NCBI GenBank assembly: GCA_947088195.1
Contig: CAMUFS010000197.1
Span: 1 to 6,102, forward strand
Reading direction: 5' to 3'
Length of the DNA: 6,102 nucleotides
From: an uncultured Clostridia bacterium
Lineage (GTDB): Bacteria; Bacillota; Clostridia; Lachnospirales; Lachnospiraceae
Position numbers and translations under genes: made by a program. The notes below the pieces were generated by a model. The model saw only the letters and a program-made list of their open reading frames with translations. It was not told where the DNA came from and did no database searches. The stretch's first letter is position 1, and each line of letters begins with the position of its first letter. Positions 5,035 to 6,102 of the stretch are shown in pieces.

Positions 5035-6102
5035 ATGTTGACAATTACAGAATTTGGACAATATAAAAAGGAGGAGGACTGGACAGATGCATTTAATAAG
5101 GCGATAGAAGCTCTTACAAGTCAAGGAGGCGGCACACTTTATGTGCCTGCGGGCAGCTATTCCACACATTCTATTCAGCTTAGAAGTAATATAACACTCT
5201 ATCTGGATGCAGGGGCCATCTTGGATTTTACAGATGATGTGGAGAATTATGAAGTGATTTCTATGGAATTTGAGGGAATTGCAGGAAGCATGTACAAGCC
5301 CTTGATCTATGCATCAGGAGAGAAAAATGTGGCCGTGGTTGGACAGGGAAGGCTAAATGGAAATGGGCAGCGCTGGTGGAGAGAGAGCAAACAGCTTCCA
5401 CATAAAAGACCATATCTTGTATGTTTTCATAATTGTCAGTATGTGCTTTTAGAAGGTGTTACACTGGAAAATTCTCCTGTTTGGACAGTACATCCTATCT
5501 ATTGTGATGATGTGATAATTCGCGGAGTAAGGATCAAAAATCCGGCGGATTCTCCAAATACAGATGGAATTGATCCAGATAGCTCAAGAAATGTGAGGAT
5601 CTCAGATTGTATGATTGATGTGGGGGATGATTGTATTGCCATCAAAGCAGGCACGGAGGACACACCGAAAAAAATGCCATGTGAGAATATAACAATAACA
5701 AATTGTAATATGTTACATGGACATGGAGGGGTGGTCATTGGAAGCGAGATGAGTGGAGGAATTAGAAATATTACAATTTCAAACTGTGTCTTTCAGGAGA
5801 CAGACCGGGGAATCCGGCTAAAGACCAGACGAAAGCGCGGAAATGCCATGGAGAATATGGTATTTGATAATATTGTGATGGACAAGGTAATGTGTCCATT
5901 TGTTTTTAATATGTATTATTATTGTGGTGCGGGCGGCAAGGAGAAGCATGTGTGGGACAAGGCAGCCTATCCGCTGGATGAAACCACACCTGCCATACGA
6001 AATATTATCATCAATAATTGCATGGTGACATCAGCGACCGCAGCCGCTGGATTTTTCTATGGATTAGCAGAACAGCCGATTGAAAATATTATGCTTTCTA
6101 AT
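5035..6102 (+). CDS. GH28 polygalacturonase-like glycoside hydrolase (3' end cut off)
   Basis: Right-handed beta-helix hydrolase of glycoside hydrolase family 28, whose members cleave galacturonic-acid linkages in pectin, rhamnogalacturonan or their oligomers. 356 residues are visible and the frame is still open at the window edge, so it is partial; family members usually run about 400-500 residues. The N-terminal part (about 1-60) has QGGGTLYVPAGSY and ITLYLDAGA, typical of the first helix coils. Catalytic motifs follow in order: NTDGIDPDS (175-183, Asp177), GDDCIAIKAG (197-206, Asp198/Asp199), HGHGG (228-232, His230) and RGIRLKT (258-264, Arg261/Lys263, the RIK-type motif). Coil repeats such as NITITNCN and NITISNCVF recur between them. 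There is no signal peptide at either candidate start, so it should act in the cytoplasm on imported oligosaccharides. It probably shares a transcript with glpK. Whether the substrate is a galacturonide or another sugar cannot be told from these motifs. Confidence 0.9.
   Translation, partial: MLTITEFGQYKKEEDWTDAFNKAIEALTSQGGGTLYVPAGSYSTHSIQLRSNITLYLDAGAILDFTDDVENYEVISMEFEGIAGSMYKPLIYASGEKNVAVVGQGRLNGNGQRWWRESKQLPHKRPYLVCFHNCQYVLLEGVTLENSPVWTVHPIYCDDVIIRGVRIKNPADSPNTDGIDPDSSRNVRISDCMIDVGDDCIAIKAGTEDTPKKMPCENITITNCNMLHGHGGVVIGSEMSGGIRNITISNCVFQETDRGIRLKTRRKRGNAMENMVFDNIVMDKVMCPFVFNMYYYCGAGGKEKHVWDKAAYPLDETTPAIRNIIINNCMVTSATAAAGFFYGLAEQPIENIMLSN

Overview
The window looks like a chromosomal carbohydrate-catabolism locus of a low-to-moderate GC Firmicute, most likely a gut Clostridia/Lachnospiraceae-type organism. 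The pointers are strong purine-rich Shine-Dalgarno sequences (AGGAGG, GAGGGAGGG), consensus sigma-A promoter boxes, a TTG-initiated small gene, and the family types of the three metabolic proteins. The species cannot be fixed from this sequence alone.

Positions 1-1392 are an accessory, repeat-rich stretch with one small gene. Two related copies of a repeat unit lie head to tail (1-271 and 272-1392). Each contains a start block, a middle block, and a block with a large palindrome. The second copy is interrupted by a 694-bp insert (518-1211) with 21-bp terminal inverted repeats and a perfect 9-bp direct repeat TAACAATTT on both sides. The first copy still shows the uninterrupted junction, so the insert has the anatomy of a transposed element. 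It encodes no transposase. Its only convincing gene is a TTG-started 96-residue protein of unknown function (645-935), so it is best described as a non-autonomous mobile cassette with a passenger gene.

Positions 1393-1799 are an AT-rich control region. A perfect consensus promoter (TTGACA-N17-TATAAT, 1530-1558) is followed by a 14-bp-stem intrinsic terminator (1620-1683), which lies between the promoter and the PTS gene. This layout suggests attenuation or antitermination control.

Positions 1800-6102 hold three catabolic genes on the plus strand. The first is a glucose/N-acetylglucosamine-class PTS EIICB permease without an EIIA domain (1800-3266). The second is a glycerol kinase (3472-4971). 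The third is a signal-peptide-free GH28 polygalacturonase-like hydrolase that runs off the window end (5035-6102). A 24-bp palindrome (3305-3328) separates the PTS gene from glpK. Only 63 bp with no evident terminator lie between glpK and the GH28 gene, so those two are probably co-transcribed. The set suggests import with phosphorylation of a sugar, phosphorylation of released or imported glycerol, and intracellular cleavage of a uronide-type or other glycoside. The real substrate cannot be read from the sequence.
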